Source: Bryobacterales bacterium
GTDB taxonomy: Bacteria; Acidobacteriota; Terriglobia; Bryobacterales; Bryobacteraceae
NCBI GenBank assembly: GCA_016716385.1
Contig: JADJWL010000015.1
Span: forward strand, 28,405-92,404
DNA: 64,000 bases
Direction: 5' to 3'
The notes beneath the pieces are model-generated. The model was not told the origin of the DNA, ran no database searches, and saw only the letters and a program-made list of their open reading frames with translations. The position numbers were made by a program, and so were the translations under genes. Each line of letters begins with the position of its first letter. Within the stretch, counting starts at the first letter, position 1. Positions 34,253 through 43,352 of this stretch are shown here, piece after piece.

Positions 34253-34894
34253 GTGTGTTTCGAAACCATTCAGGCAAGTCTCGCCGGGGTTGTCCGCGAG
34301 CACGTAGCGTCCGGCGCGGCGACTGAACGGGGACTGGCGCGGGCAACCGGCGTCTCTCAACCTCATTTGCACCACATCCTGAAGGGCGCCCGATCGATGA
34401 CACCGCGCGTCGCCGACCGGCTGATGCGCCATCTCGGACTGGACTTCGCCGAACTGGCGGGCGTGGGCTGCGAAAAGGGCCCGCAAGTCAGACCCGTTCC
34501 GCTCCTCGCGGGCATGGCCGGTCCTGGCCAAACCACACCCGATCCAGACACGGTCACCGGCTCGTACCCTCTGCCTGCCTGCGATGTCGCAGCGCTTCTC
34601 CGACCCTGCGCGGTCCGCGCGGGCGCCGACCCCGCGCTGGCGGGGTTCCTCGACCCGGGCGACCTGCTGCTTCTGGATTTCGGCGCGGAGGCGTTTGTCC
34701 AAGGAAGCTGGCACCTCGCTGCCGACGGCGCCGACTGCGTGATACGGCGCGTGCAGGTGGCTGGTGGGCGCTACGGCTTGAGCGCCGGCCGGGACTGGAT
34801 TTGGCGCCCGCTGCTACACTTGAGTGTTCTGAATATCGTCCGCGCGCGAGTGGTCTGGATTGGCAAGTCACTGGAACAAATCCCCGCTGCATGA
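34253..34894 (+). CDS. XRE-family regulator with a degenerate S24/LexA-like domain
   Basis: 213 residues from GTG 34253. Residues about 20-65 form an XRE helix-turn-helix (ERGLARATGVSQPHLHHILK, ADRLMRHLGLDFAELAG). The C-terminal half resembles the beta-rich S24 peptidase domain of LexA/CI repressors, with LDPGDLLLLDFG as the second active-site strand. The catalytic Ser-Met (usually GDSM) is replaced around RAGADPALAG, and the Lys position reads VIRRV. It should not self-cleave. Likely a ligand-responsive or constitutive repressor of this locus. Its end overlaps the next gene by 35 bases. Confidence 0.75.
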   Translation: MCFETIQASLAGVVREHVASGAATERGLARATGVSQPHLHHILKGARSMTPRVADRLMRHLGLDFAELAGVGCEKGPQVRPVPLLAGMAGPGQTTPDPDTVTGSYPLPACDVAALLRPCAVRAGADPALAGFLDPGDLLLLDFGAEAFVQGSWHLAADGADCVIRRVQVAGGRYGLSAGRDWIWRPLLHLSVLNIVRARVVWIGKSLEQIPAA

Positions 34895-35399
34895 CCGGCT
34901 GAAACGGCTGGCGGAAAGCATTGACGCCCTGGTCGAACGCGACGAGGCGCAGGCCCGCCGCGCGATCGAGATCGGAGAGCACCGCCGGCGGGCCGCCTGC
35001 GAGTTGTTCGCCATCTGCCAGCGCTTCGCCCGCGACGTCAACGAGATGCTCGAGCGGACGCAACTGGAACTCGATCCGCCGGATTTTCCACCCGATTCAT
35101 TCCGCGAATACGACGTGAATCTCATTCAGATCCACGTGCGCGGGCGGGTTCTGCAGATCGAATTCCAGGCGCCGGACACGTTGATCTCCACAGAAGATTT
35201 TCGCGTCCCCTACATTCTCGAAGGCGCCATCCGCTCGTTCAACCAGGACCTGCTCGACCGCAACGCCGTGGACGAGCGGCTGCTGTTCTTCTGCTTCGAC
35301 AGAGCCGATACGGGGTGGCGGTACTTTGACGCCCGCACCTACCAGAGCGGCATGCTTACCGAGCAATACCTGATCACGGTGATGGAGTCGATCCTGTGA
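34860..35399 (+). CDS. Conserved-looking hypothetical protein, operon with XRE regulator
   Basis: 179 residues from a TTG at 34860 (MASHWNKSPLHDRLKRLAES). The first 65 residues are a charged helix (coiled-coil-like); the rest alternates strands and helices, including NLIQIHVRGRVLQIEFQAPD and RLLFFCFDRADTGWRYFDAR. No signal, membrane segment or known catalytic motif is visible. It overlaps the XRE gene by 35 bases and the kinase gene by four (GTGA), so all three are translated from one mRNA. Function unknown. Confidence 0.6.
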   Translation: MASHWNKSPLHDRLKRLAESIDALVERDEAQARRAIEIGEHRRRAACELFAICQRFARDVNEMLERTQLELDPPDFPPDSFREYDVNLIQIHVRGRVLQIEFQAPDTLISTEDFRVPYILEGAIRSFNQDLLDRNAVDERLLFFCFDRADTGWRYFDARTYQSGMLTEQYLITVMESIL

Positions 35400-36367
35400 T
35401 CGAGCTTTCGCAAGGGAACGCCGCCGGATACCTGGCAGCGCACGGGTACCGCGCGGTAGAAGTTTCGGAGCTTCCCGGGGGCGTGTCGAATGTGGTGCTG
35501 CTTGCGCGGACGGAGCGCGGACCGGTCGTCGTGAAGCAGTCGCTCGGACGCCTGCGGGTCGAAGCCGAATGGCTGTGCGACCGGAGTCGCATCTTCCGTG
35601 AGGCGGACGCGCTCCGATCCCTTCAGGAGGCCGTGCCGGAGGGTAGCCTGCCGCGGGTCCTGTTCGAAGACCGCCAGAACTTCGCGTTCGCGATGACGGC
35701 TGCGCCCGACGGAGCAGTGCCATGGAAGAGCAGGCTTCTGGCCGGACAGTGCGAGGAGGAGCACGCGGCGCGCGCGGGCGCCCTGCTGGCGGCGATGGTC
35801 CGGGCGAGCTGGCGTTCAGCGGAGTTCGAAGCACGCTTCGGGGACCAGAGCGTGTTCGAGGCGCTTCGGACCGATCCCTACTACCGCACCGCCGCGGCGG
35901 CTCACCCCGCCGTGTCGGGCGCGGTGACCGCGCTGATTGACGAGATGGGTGAGCGGCGGCTTGCGCTGGTTCACGGCGACTGGAGTCCGAAGAACTTTCT
36001 CGTCGCACCCGGATCGCTGGTCGCGATCGATTTCGAAGTGATTCACTTCGGCGACCCGGCCTTCGATGTGGCGTTTGTTTTGAACCACCTCTTGCTGAAG
36101 TCCTTCCACCGCCCCGAAACGCGCCGCGGGTATGCACGGCTGGCCCGCCTGCTGTGGCAGACGTATTCGGCCGGACTGCCGGAGCCGTGTCCATGGATGG
36201 AAGCCGCCGTTCTGCGTCACCTCGGCGCGCTGCTGCTGGCGCGGGTCGACGGCAAGTCACCCGCCGAGTACCTGAAGGAGGCTGCGGCGCGGGATACGGT
36301 GCGGCGGGCGGCCCTGGAGATGATCCACAATCCGCCGGCGGCGATCGGGACCGTGTTCCCCGATTAG
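35396..36367 (+). CDS. Aminoglycoside phosphotransferase/methylthioribose kinase-like small-molecule kinase
   Basis: 323 residues from GTG 35396. The protein-kinase-like fold shows a GGVSNVVLLA glycine loop, VVVKQSLG with the ATP-binding Lys, the catalytic loop LALVHGDWSPKNFLV, and the metal motif AIDFEVIHFGDPAFDVAF. The HGDWSPKN and DFE patterns resemble 5-methylthioribose kinase more than drug-modifying enzymes. The phosphorylated small molecule cannot be named. It ends convergently with the ABC permease; the stops overlap by four bases. Confidence 0.8.
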   Translation: MIELSQGNAAGYLAAHGYRAVEVSELPGGVSNVVLLARTERGPVVVKQSLGRLRVEAEWLCDRSRIFREADALRSLQEAVPEGSLPRVLFEDRQNFAFAMTAAPDGAVPWKSRLLAGQCEEEHAARAGALLAAMVRASWRSAEFEARFGDQSVFEALRTDPYYRTAAAAHPAVSGAVTALIDEMGERRLALVHGDWSPKNFLVAPGSLVAIDFEVIHFGDPAFDVAFVLNHLLLKSFHRPETRRGYARLARLLWQTYSAGLPEPCPWMEAAVLRHLGALLLARVDGKSPAEYLKEAAARDTVRRAALEMIHNPPAAIGTVFPD

Positions 36368-37980
36368 TCGGACGCCACCGGTCCGTCCGAGCGCGCCAGT
36401 TCGCCGATGAGCCACTCGCGTTTCTCCATGAGCGCACGGGTGGCGGATTCCATCGACAGCCAGTAGACCATCGCGCCGAGCGCGCCGGCGAACGCGAGCA
36501 GCCCATAGAAGACCCATTCGCTCTGGAACGCATAGCGTCCGAGGAACGCCAGGCCGACCGGAAACGCCGCCAGCGGGATGACGAGTAGGACCAGCGCCTG
36601 GGAGCGGCTGCCTCCTCCGCCCTGGGCCGAGCGTTCGGGATTGAGCGCCCTGGGCAGGTGAACCGATGTCAGGTTGCCGGCGGCGATCAGGAACGAGCCA
36701 AAGACAAGGGTCACGGTGAGTGCTTCGACCAGCAGTTCCGGGCGGAAGCGTAAACGCAGGGCGAAGCTGGCGGCTGCCACCGCCATCACCTCCGCGGCGA
36801 TGTACAGGCCCGCCGCAATATTCTTCGCCACGATCACTTGCCATAGCCGCACCGGCGCGGCGAAGTAGAACTGGGTGGCCGAACGGTCAAAGCCGAACGC
36901 ATTCCAGTACGAGACCTGGCCGAGCAGTGTCAGTGCATAGACGGAGACGATCGTCAAAAAGTGCTCGCTCATCACGCCGCCCTGACCGCGACGCAGGACG
37001 ACCGGGAGCCAGACGAGCAACCCGAAGGTGAAGCCCATGATGAAGACGAGGCGGAATCGCGGCGAGCGCGCGAGCATGCGCACCTCTTTTTCGACAAGTG
37101 CGCCCAAGGGGTCCGGCAGGAGAACGCCGGGAAGACGGTAGAGTTTGTCGAAGACCCCGCCGCGAAACAGGGAGCGCTCACTGGCGGCGCTTCCCGCCGC
37201 CTGGGCGTCGAAGCGCAGATTGCGTTGGAACTGCCAGCGTCCGAAGCCGTAGCCGGCCAGGGTCCAGGCGGCGAGCAGGAGCCAGGCGATGGGGTCGGCG
37301 CCGCGCAACAGGATGGAGGCTGCGGCCGCCCACGGCCACCACCGGGAAGGCTCGGAGACGAAGAAGCGCTCCAGTGCCTCCGGCGGCACGTGCAGGACCA
37401 GCAGCAACTGCGGCGCGGCCACCGTGAGGATCATGAAAAGCACAAAGACCTCGCGCAGCCGCTTATGCGCCAGGATGCGCTCGAGCAGGCTGCGCATTCC
37501 GGCGGCCAGCGTCAGGTTGAACACGATGAACAGGACCGCGCCCGCGAGCAGCACCGGCAGGCGGCTCCAGCCGCCGAAGTGCGGGTTGGCAAAGATGCCG
37601 GCGACACTGCCCGTGAGCACGATCAGCATTTCGATGCCGGTGGAAAGCCGCAAGAGAACTTCGACCCAGAACAGGCGCGCCGGCTCCACCGGATAGACCA
37701 GCAGTTTTTTCAGATCGAGAGAAGCACCGAGACTCGCCACCAGCAGCGGGCTGACCTGCCAGTACAACATGACGAACATCAGGCCGCGGGGATAGACGAG
37801 TTCCGCCAGCCGGACGTTATCCGTTCCGGCCGTGAATACGAAGGCGCCGAGCGCGAGCGTGACCCAGAGTCCGTACCACAGGGCGGAAGTCAGCAGCGAG
37901 AAGATTGCGGCGCCGCGGCCCTGTCCGAAGCGCAGATTGCGCAAGGTCTGCCATTGGGCGCGGAGAATTGCGCCGATCAC
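36364..37980 (-). CDS. ABC-2-type transporter permease
   Basis: A 538-residue integral membrane protein with about 11-12 hydrophobic segments, among them LLTSALWYGLWVTLALGAFV, VLLAGAVLFIVFNLTLAAG and VVIAKNIAAGLYIA-type helices. A cytoplasmic loop has RLPGVLLPDPLGALVEKEVR, often seen in ABC-2 exporters. It overlaps the upstream ATPase gene by four bases, so the two form a transporter. The substrate is not inferable. Confidence 0.85.
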   Translation of the reverse strand: MIGAILRAQWQTLRNLRFGQGRGAAIFSLLTSALWYGLWVTLALGAFVFTAGTDNVRLAELVYPRGLMFVMLYWQVSPLLVASLGASLDLKKLLVYPVEPARLFWVEVLLRLSTGIEMLIVLTGSVAGIFANPHFGGWSRLPVLLAGAVLFIVFNLTLAAGMRSLLERILAHKRLREVFVLFMILTVAAPQLLLVLHVPPEALERFFVSEPSRWWPWAAAASILLRGADPIAWLLLAAWTLAGYGFGRWQFQRNLRFDAQAAGSAASERSLFRGGVFDKLYRLPGVLLPDPLGALVEKEVRMLARSPRFRLVFIMGFTFGLLVWLPVVLRRGQGGVMSEHFLTIVSVYALTLLGQVSYWNAFGFDRSATQFYFAAPVRLWQVIVAKNIAAGLYIAAEVMAVAAASFALRLRFRPELLVEALTVTLVFGSFLIAAGNLTSVHLPRALNPERSAQGGGGSRSQALVLLVIPLAAFPVGLAFLGRYAFQSEWVFYGLLAFAGALGAMVYWLSMESATRALMEKREWLIGELARSDGPVASD

Positions 37981-38729
37981 AGCCAGCCCAGCCGTTCCAC
38001 GAGCCGCTCGGCGCCGACGACGCGGACGAACAGATCTTCGAGCGTTTCTTCGCCCGCGCGCAGCTCATCGAGCGTGCCCTCGACGGCGATGCGGCCGTGG
38101 TGGATGATCGCCACACGGTCGCAGAGGCGCTCGACCACTTCCAGCACGTGTGAGGTCAGGAAGATCGTGGAGCCCTGCGCGACGAGGTCCAGCAGGATAC
38201 CCTTCATGAGGCGCGCGCCCACGGCGTCGACCCCTTCAAAGGGTTCATCCATCAGGAACAACTCCGGTCCGTGGATGAGGGCGGCGGCCATGGCGACGCG
38301 CTTGCGCATGCCCTTCGAGTACTCGGCGATGAGCTTGCGGTCGTCAGCCAGCTCGAACAGGGCGAGCAGGTCGCGCGCCCGGGTTCGGGCGACATCGCGG
38401 CGTAATCCATACATGCGTCCGACGAACTCGAGGAACTCCGCGCCCGTGAGGCGGTCGAACAGGAGCGATTCGTCGGGCACGAGGCCGATGCGGCGCCGGA
38501 TTTGCACCGAAGCCTGAGGCATCGGCAATCCCAACAGCTCAATGGAGCCGGAAGTCGGGGGAATCAGGCCGGTGAGCATCCGGATCGTGGTCGACTTGCC
38601 GGCGCCGTTGGGTCCGAGGAAGCCAAAGAAGCAGCCGCGCGGGACCACGAGGTCGACGCCATCGACGGCGGCCTTGGTGCCGTACATCTTGCGGAGGTCG
38701 CGAACCAGGATCGCGGGGGCGTCGGACAT
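37977..38729 (-). CDS. ABC transporter ATP-binding protein
   Basis: 250 residues with Walker A GPNGAGKSTTIRML (about 35-48), a Q loop, the signature reading YSKGMRKRVAMAAAL instead of LSGGQ, Walker B FLMDEPFEGVD and the switch His in LTSHVLE. The SKGM signature is common in ABC-2-type exporters. The C-terminal 30 residues (EGTLDELRAGEETLEDLFVR) are the usual regulatory tail. Partner permease: 36364-37980. Confidence 0.93.
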   Translation of the reverse strand: MSDAPAILVRDLRKMYGTKAAVDGVDLVVPRGCFFGFLGPNGAGKSTTIRMLTGLIPPTSGSIELLGLPMPQASVQIRRRIGLVPDESLLFDRLTGAEFLEFVGRMYGLRRDVARTRARDLLALFELADDRKLIAEYSKGMRKRVAMAAALIHGPELFLMDEPFEGVDAVGARLMKGILLDLVAQGSTIFLTSHVLEVVERLCDRVAIIHHGRIAVEGTLDELRAGEETLEDLFVRVVGAERLVERLGWL

Positions 38730-38786
38730 GCGGTTCCTCTATGGTATGCGATGCGTGCTGTGGAGAGATCGGCTGAGGACTCCGAT

Positions 38787-39647
38787 ATGGTGAGTATGAC
38801 CCCGCCCTCTGTCAGCGGCGCGATCGCGGAGGACCGCGTGCTCGCCGCGCTCGACCGGCTGCCGCCGTTCTCCCCGGTGCTCAACAAAGTGCTCGCCAGC
38901 TTGTCGGATGAAGACGTTTCTTTCTCAGAACTTGCAAGCACAATTGAAACCGATACTGTACTGGCGGGGACCCTCCTGCGGATCGTCAATTCGCCCCTCT
39001 ACGGCCGGCGCGCCACGATCAATTCGGTCCGGCATGCGGTAGCCATCATCGGAATCGTCAAGATCCGCAACCTGGTGCTTGGCCTGACCGTGTCCCGGCG
39101 CTGGACCGCCGCTCAGATCCCGAAGCGCTGGTCGATGCGCCATTTCAACATCCATTCCCTGGGCGTGGCGCTGTTGACCGACACCCTGGCGTTGTCAATG
39201 CCGGTTCCCTACCCTGAGGGCGGCTTTGTCGCGGGTCTGCTGCACGATATCGGAAAGCTGCTGGCGGCGACGGCGGCGCCGGAAGAGTTCACCCTCGCGA
39301 TGACCCGCTGCGAGGTGAACGGGATGCCGTTTACCGAGTACGAGGCCGATCAGCTTGGAGTCCGGCACGCAGAGTTGTCCCGCCTGGTTCTGGAGCGATG
39401 GAATCTGCCCGTGCCGATCCGGGACGCCGTGGCCTATCACCATGATCCTGCGCTCGCCGACGGAGGCAGCCTGAACCTGGCACACCTGGTTGAGGCCGCC
39501 GATGCATTCGTCACGGGCTTGGGATTCCCGGCGATCCAGAACATCCCGGCACGCCCGCCGTCCGACGCGCACGCCGTGGGCGAGCGAATCGAAGCCATCC
39601 GGGGAGCATTCGAGGCGGAGTTCGAGTCGCTGCGCGGATTCCTCTAG
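38787..39647 (+). CDS. HDOD-domain signalling protein
   Basis: 286 residues from ATG 38787, which has GAGGA seven bases upstream. The HDOD core is clear: LPPFSPVLNKVLASLSDEDV, TDTVLAGTLLRIVNSPLYG, INSVRHAVAIIGIVKIRNLV, and VAGLLHDIGKLLAATAAPE, where the HD pair is retained. The later DAVAYHHDPAL and LAHLVEAADAFV also fit. HDOD proteins act in signalling and regulation, often linked to cyclic-di-GMP or motility, usually without proven enzymatic activity. It stands alone. Confidence 0.88.
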   Translation: MVSMTPPSVSGAIAEDRVLAALDRLPPFSPVLNKVLASLSDEDVSFSELASTIETDTVLAGTLLRIVNSPLYGRRATINSVRHAVAIIGIVKIRNLVLGLTVSRRWTAAQIPKRWSMRHFNIHSLGVALLTDTLALSMPVPYPEGGFVAGLLHDIGKLLAATAAPEEFTLAMTRCEVNGMPFTEYEADQLGVRHAELSRLVLERWNLPVPIRDAVAYHHDPALADGGSLNLAHLVEAADAFVTGLGFPAIQNIPARPPSDAHAVGERIEAIRGAFEAEFESLRGFL

Positions 39648-39652
39648 CTTTC

Positions 39653-40645
39653 TCAATCCGCGGCGGCGGGACGGGCGAGAGAAATCAGCCGGTCTTCGAA
39701 TGCGTAGTCGGCTTTCTCGCGCTTGTGGTTGCGCTTGTACCACTGGTAAGTCTCGGCCAGCCCCTGGTCGAACGGCGTCGGCTGCACGCCCAGGATCCGC
39801 TTCACTTTCGCCACCACTTCTGTGATCGCTGGAATGTCGAAGTAGAAGCCGAAATAAAGCGGCGGGGCCATCGGGCTGCCGCCTGCTTCGGCGATGCGGT
39901 CGCGCGGCACCCGCACCAGATCGGGCTTCTTTCCCGCGGCGTCGCCCAAGGCGTTGACCAGTTCAAACTGAGTCACCGGCTTGTCATTGGCGATGTTGAA
40001 GGCTTCGCCCACCGCTCCCGGCTCTGTCAGCGCCCTCTGGCAGGCCAGGACCAGATCCTTCACGTAGACAAACTGCATCAGACGGTGCCCGTCGCCGGGC
40101 AGGATGATCGGCCGGTTGTCGCGCAGGCGGTCCCAGAAGAAGGCTTCGCGGTAAAAAGGATTGCCCGGCCCGTACACAAATGGCGGGCGCAGCGTCACCA
40201 CGGGAAAGCCGGTCCGCTGGTGGAGCAGGAACAGCATCCGCTCTGTCATGGCCTTGTTGCGGACGTAGAGATCGGGATGGTCGTCGGGCGCGAGCGGGTC
40301 GCCTTCGTGGTGGTTGAGGCCGTCGCCGTAAGCAGCCACGCTGGACATGAACACGTAGCGCTGCAGGCGGTCGCCGCAGGCATGGACGAGCGCCTCCACC
40401 TGCTGGGACGTCGTGCCACGCTCCCAGTCGTACACGTTGTCGAAAATGGCGTCGAAGAATCGGCCCGCGAGGGCGTCGCGGACGGCTTTGGGGTCATTGC
40501 GGTCGGCGATCAGGTTCTGCACGCGCCGGCCCAGATCGTGCTTGGGCCGGCGGTGCATCACCGTCACATCGTGACCGTCTTTGAGGAGGTTGGCGACAAG
40601 CTGTTTGCCGATAAACAGCGTGCCACCGACGACCAGAATCTTCAT
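39653..40645 (-). CDS. NAD-dependent epimerase/dehydratase (extended SDR)
   Basis: 330 residues with an N-terminal NAD-binding fold (ILVVGGTLFIGKQLV), the SDR catalytic pair in LYVRNKAMTE (Tyr and Lys), the catalytic Ser region VFMSSVAAYGDG, and the sugar-binding RPPFVYGPGNPF and FVYVKDLVLAC. This is the nucleotide-sugar epimerase/reductase class; the exact product is unknown. It follows the inositol-phosphate synthase gene by 16 bases, so a role in making an inositol- or sugar-containing compound is possible. Confidence 0.82.
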   Translation of the reverse strand: MKILVVGGTLFIGKQLVANLLKDGHDVTVMHRRPKHDLGRRVQNLIADRNDPKAVRDALAGRFFDAIFDNVYDWERGTTSQQVEALVHACGDRLQRYVFMSSVAAYGDGLNHHEGDPLAPDDHPDLYVRNKAMTERMLFLLHQRTGFPVVTLRPPFVYGPGNPFYREAFFWDRLRDNRPIILPGDGHRLMQFVYVKDLVLACQRALTEPGAVGEAFNIANDKPVTQFELVNALGDAAGKKPDLVRVPRDRIAEAGGSPMAPPLYFGFYFDIPAITEVVAKVKRILGVQPTPFDQGLAETYQWYKRNHKREKADYAFEDRLISLARPAAAD

Positions 40646-40661
40646 CGGGACAATCCGCGGA

Positions 40662-41978
<1,317 letters not shown>

Positions 41979-42048
41979 AACAGCATCTCCTTGGGATCAG
42001 CCCCCATTGGGTGGCGCGAGGAGGCGGAAGCCAGGCAGGCGCGCATCG

Positions 42049-42078
42049 TTCCGGGAAGGCGGCTAGACCCGGTATAAT
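42049..42078 (+). promoter_or_regulatory. Promoter of the LytTR regulator gene
   Basis: TATAAT (42073-42078) is perfect; a weak -35 (TTCCGG, 42049-42054) is 18 bases upstream. The ATG at 42088 is only nine bases after the -10 box and has no Shine-Dalgarno sequence, so the mRNA is likely leaderless. Confidence 0.55.
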
Positions 42079-42087
42079 AGCAGATTC

Positions 42088-42858
42088 ATGCAAGAGGGCG
42101 CGACCGGCACTCTCACGGCGATCATTGTCGACGACGAGGCCCTGGCACGGGATGAACTGGCCTTTCTTCTCAAAGACTTCCCCGATGTCGAACTGCTGGC
42201 GACGGGGAGCAACGGGGTGGAGGCGGTGGATCTGATCACGCGCTACGAGCCCGATCTGGTGTTTCTCGACGTCCAAATGCCGGGTCTCGACGGGATGGGC
42301 GTCGTGCGGCGCCTGCGGGAGCGGGGCGCTGATCTCCCACACATTGTCTTCACCACGGCCTTCGACCAGTACGCCGTGGAAGCCTTCCGCCTGGAGGCGC
42401 TCGACTACCTGCTTAAACCGGTGGAGCACGAACGCCTGGCGGCCACCGTGGAGCGCGCCCGCCGCACCGCGGCCGAGAGGCAGCCGAAGCCGCTGCCCGA
42501 AGCGCCGCGAACCGCGCCGGTGCGCGCCAAACTCCTGGTCCGTAAAGAGAATCGTAACTTCATCATCGACGCTCAAGACCTGATCTTCGCCACCATCGAT
42601 GACGGACAGATTACCCTGGTCGCCACCAATGTCGAGGGGTTGTCCAACTACCGCACGATCGAAGAGTTGCAGGCGAGCCTGGACCGGGAACAGTTCTGGC
42701 GGGTCCACCGCTCGTACCTCGTCAACATCAACCGCATCCGCGAGGTGGTGCCGTGGTTCAAGTCGAGCTTTCAGTTGCGGATGGAGGATCGCAAACAGAC
42801 CGAAGTCCCCGTGAGCCGGGTGCAGACGAAACGCTTGCGGGAGCTGTTCCGGCTGTAA
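42088..42858 (+). CDS. LytTR-type response regulator
   Basis: 256 residues. The receiver domain has the acidic pair in AIIVDDEALARDEL, the phospho-acceptor in LVFLDVQMPGLDG, the Thr in IVFTTAFDQYAVEAF and the Lys in YLLKPVEHERL. A linker rich in Pro/Arg follows, and then the LytTR DNA-binding domain (VRKENRNFIIDAQDLIFATI, FWRVHRSYLVNINRIREVVP). No sensor kinase is adjacent, so the partner is elsewhere. LytTR regulators often control surface polysaccharide or extracellular products. Confidence 0.92.
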   Translation: MQEGATGTLTAIIVDDEALARDELAFLLKDFPDVELLATGSNGVEAVDLITRYEPDLVFLDVQMPGLDGMGVVRRLRERGADLPHIVFTTAFDQYAVEAFRLEALDYLLKPVEHERLAATVERARRTAAERQPKPLPEAPRTAPVRAKLLVRKENRNFIIDAQDLIFATIDDGQITLVATNVEGLSNYRTIEELQASLDREQFWRVHRSYLVNINRIREVVPWFKSSFQLRMEDRKQTEVPVSRVQTKRLRELFRL

Positions 42859-42865
42859 TTTTTGT

Positions 42866-43240
42866 GTGACAGGGCGTGATATCCTGACTAAGCGGGGCAG
42901 ATGGACCTATTCGAACGCAGCCGTGTTTCTTGCGGCGGCCGCATTTGCCTCGGTGTTCTTTATCAACTACTGCGACTGGGTGTTCGATTGCGGCTGCCAA
43001 TCGTTGTGGGCGGGTGCCGCCGACCACTGCAACATTCACAGCGGGCCCCGGTACTGTCCCTGGTGTGCGCGCAACCCGGCGCCGGCGTACCTGGGGATTG
43101 TGATTCCGCAGGCGCTGATCGCTTTCCGGCGCGGACCATGGAGCTGGTACACGCGGTTGGCCGCGGCGCTGGCGGCGTTTCCGGTGTGCGGGGGGATCGC
43201 GGCGTTGATCTACGGTTGGACTACAGGATACTGGAGCTAG
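42866..43240 (+). CDS. Small membrane protein with a cysteine-rich external loop
   Basis: 124 residues from GTG 42866, with three hydrophobic stretches (AAVFLAAAAFASVFFINYC, PAYLGIVIPQALIAF, LAAALAAFPVCGGIAALIYG). Between the first two is a loop with a striking set of Cys/Trp/His residues: DWVFDCGCQSLWAG, DHCNIH and RYCPWC. This could bind a metal or haem or form disulfides. It lies eight bases after the LytTR gene and may be co-transcribed with it. No named function. Confidence 0.65.
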   Translation: MTGRDILTKRGRWTYSNAAVFLAAAAFASVFFINYCDWVFDCGCQSLWAGAADHCNIHSGPRYCPWCARNPAPAYLGIVIPQALIAFRRGPWSWYTRLAAALAAFPVCGGIAALIYGWTTGYWS

Positions 43241-43241
43241 G

Positions 43242-43349
43242 GTGTCGCAAGCATCGTTTCTTTTGTTTATCGCGTTCGTATTCGTCCTCGCCATCATCTT
43301 GGAAGGCGGTGGCGGTGGCGGCGGGAAGCGTGCGCGCCTCCGGATCTGA
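43242..43349 (+). CDS. Putative 35-residue membrane peptide with a poly-glycine linker
   Basis: A GTG two bases after the preceding stop opens a 36-codon frame: a single membrane helix (SFLLFIAFVFVLAIILE), then seven glycines and a basic end (KRARLRI). It ends four bases before the HpnE-like gene. The tight spacing to both neighbours and the clean helix plus basic tail suggest translation, but the peptide is too short to be sure. Confidence 0.35.
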   Translation: MSQASFLLFIAFVFVLAIILEGGGGGGGKRARLRI

Positions 43350-43352
43350 CCC

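Noticed and set aside
34253..36367. Locus considered as a prophage remnant because of the XRE/S24-like regulator
   Set aside because: No integrase, structural, lysis or replication genes are present, and the linked genes are a kinase and an unknown soluble protein.
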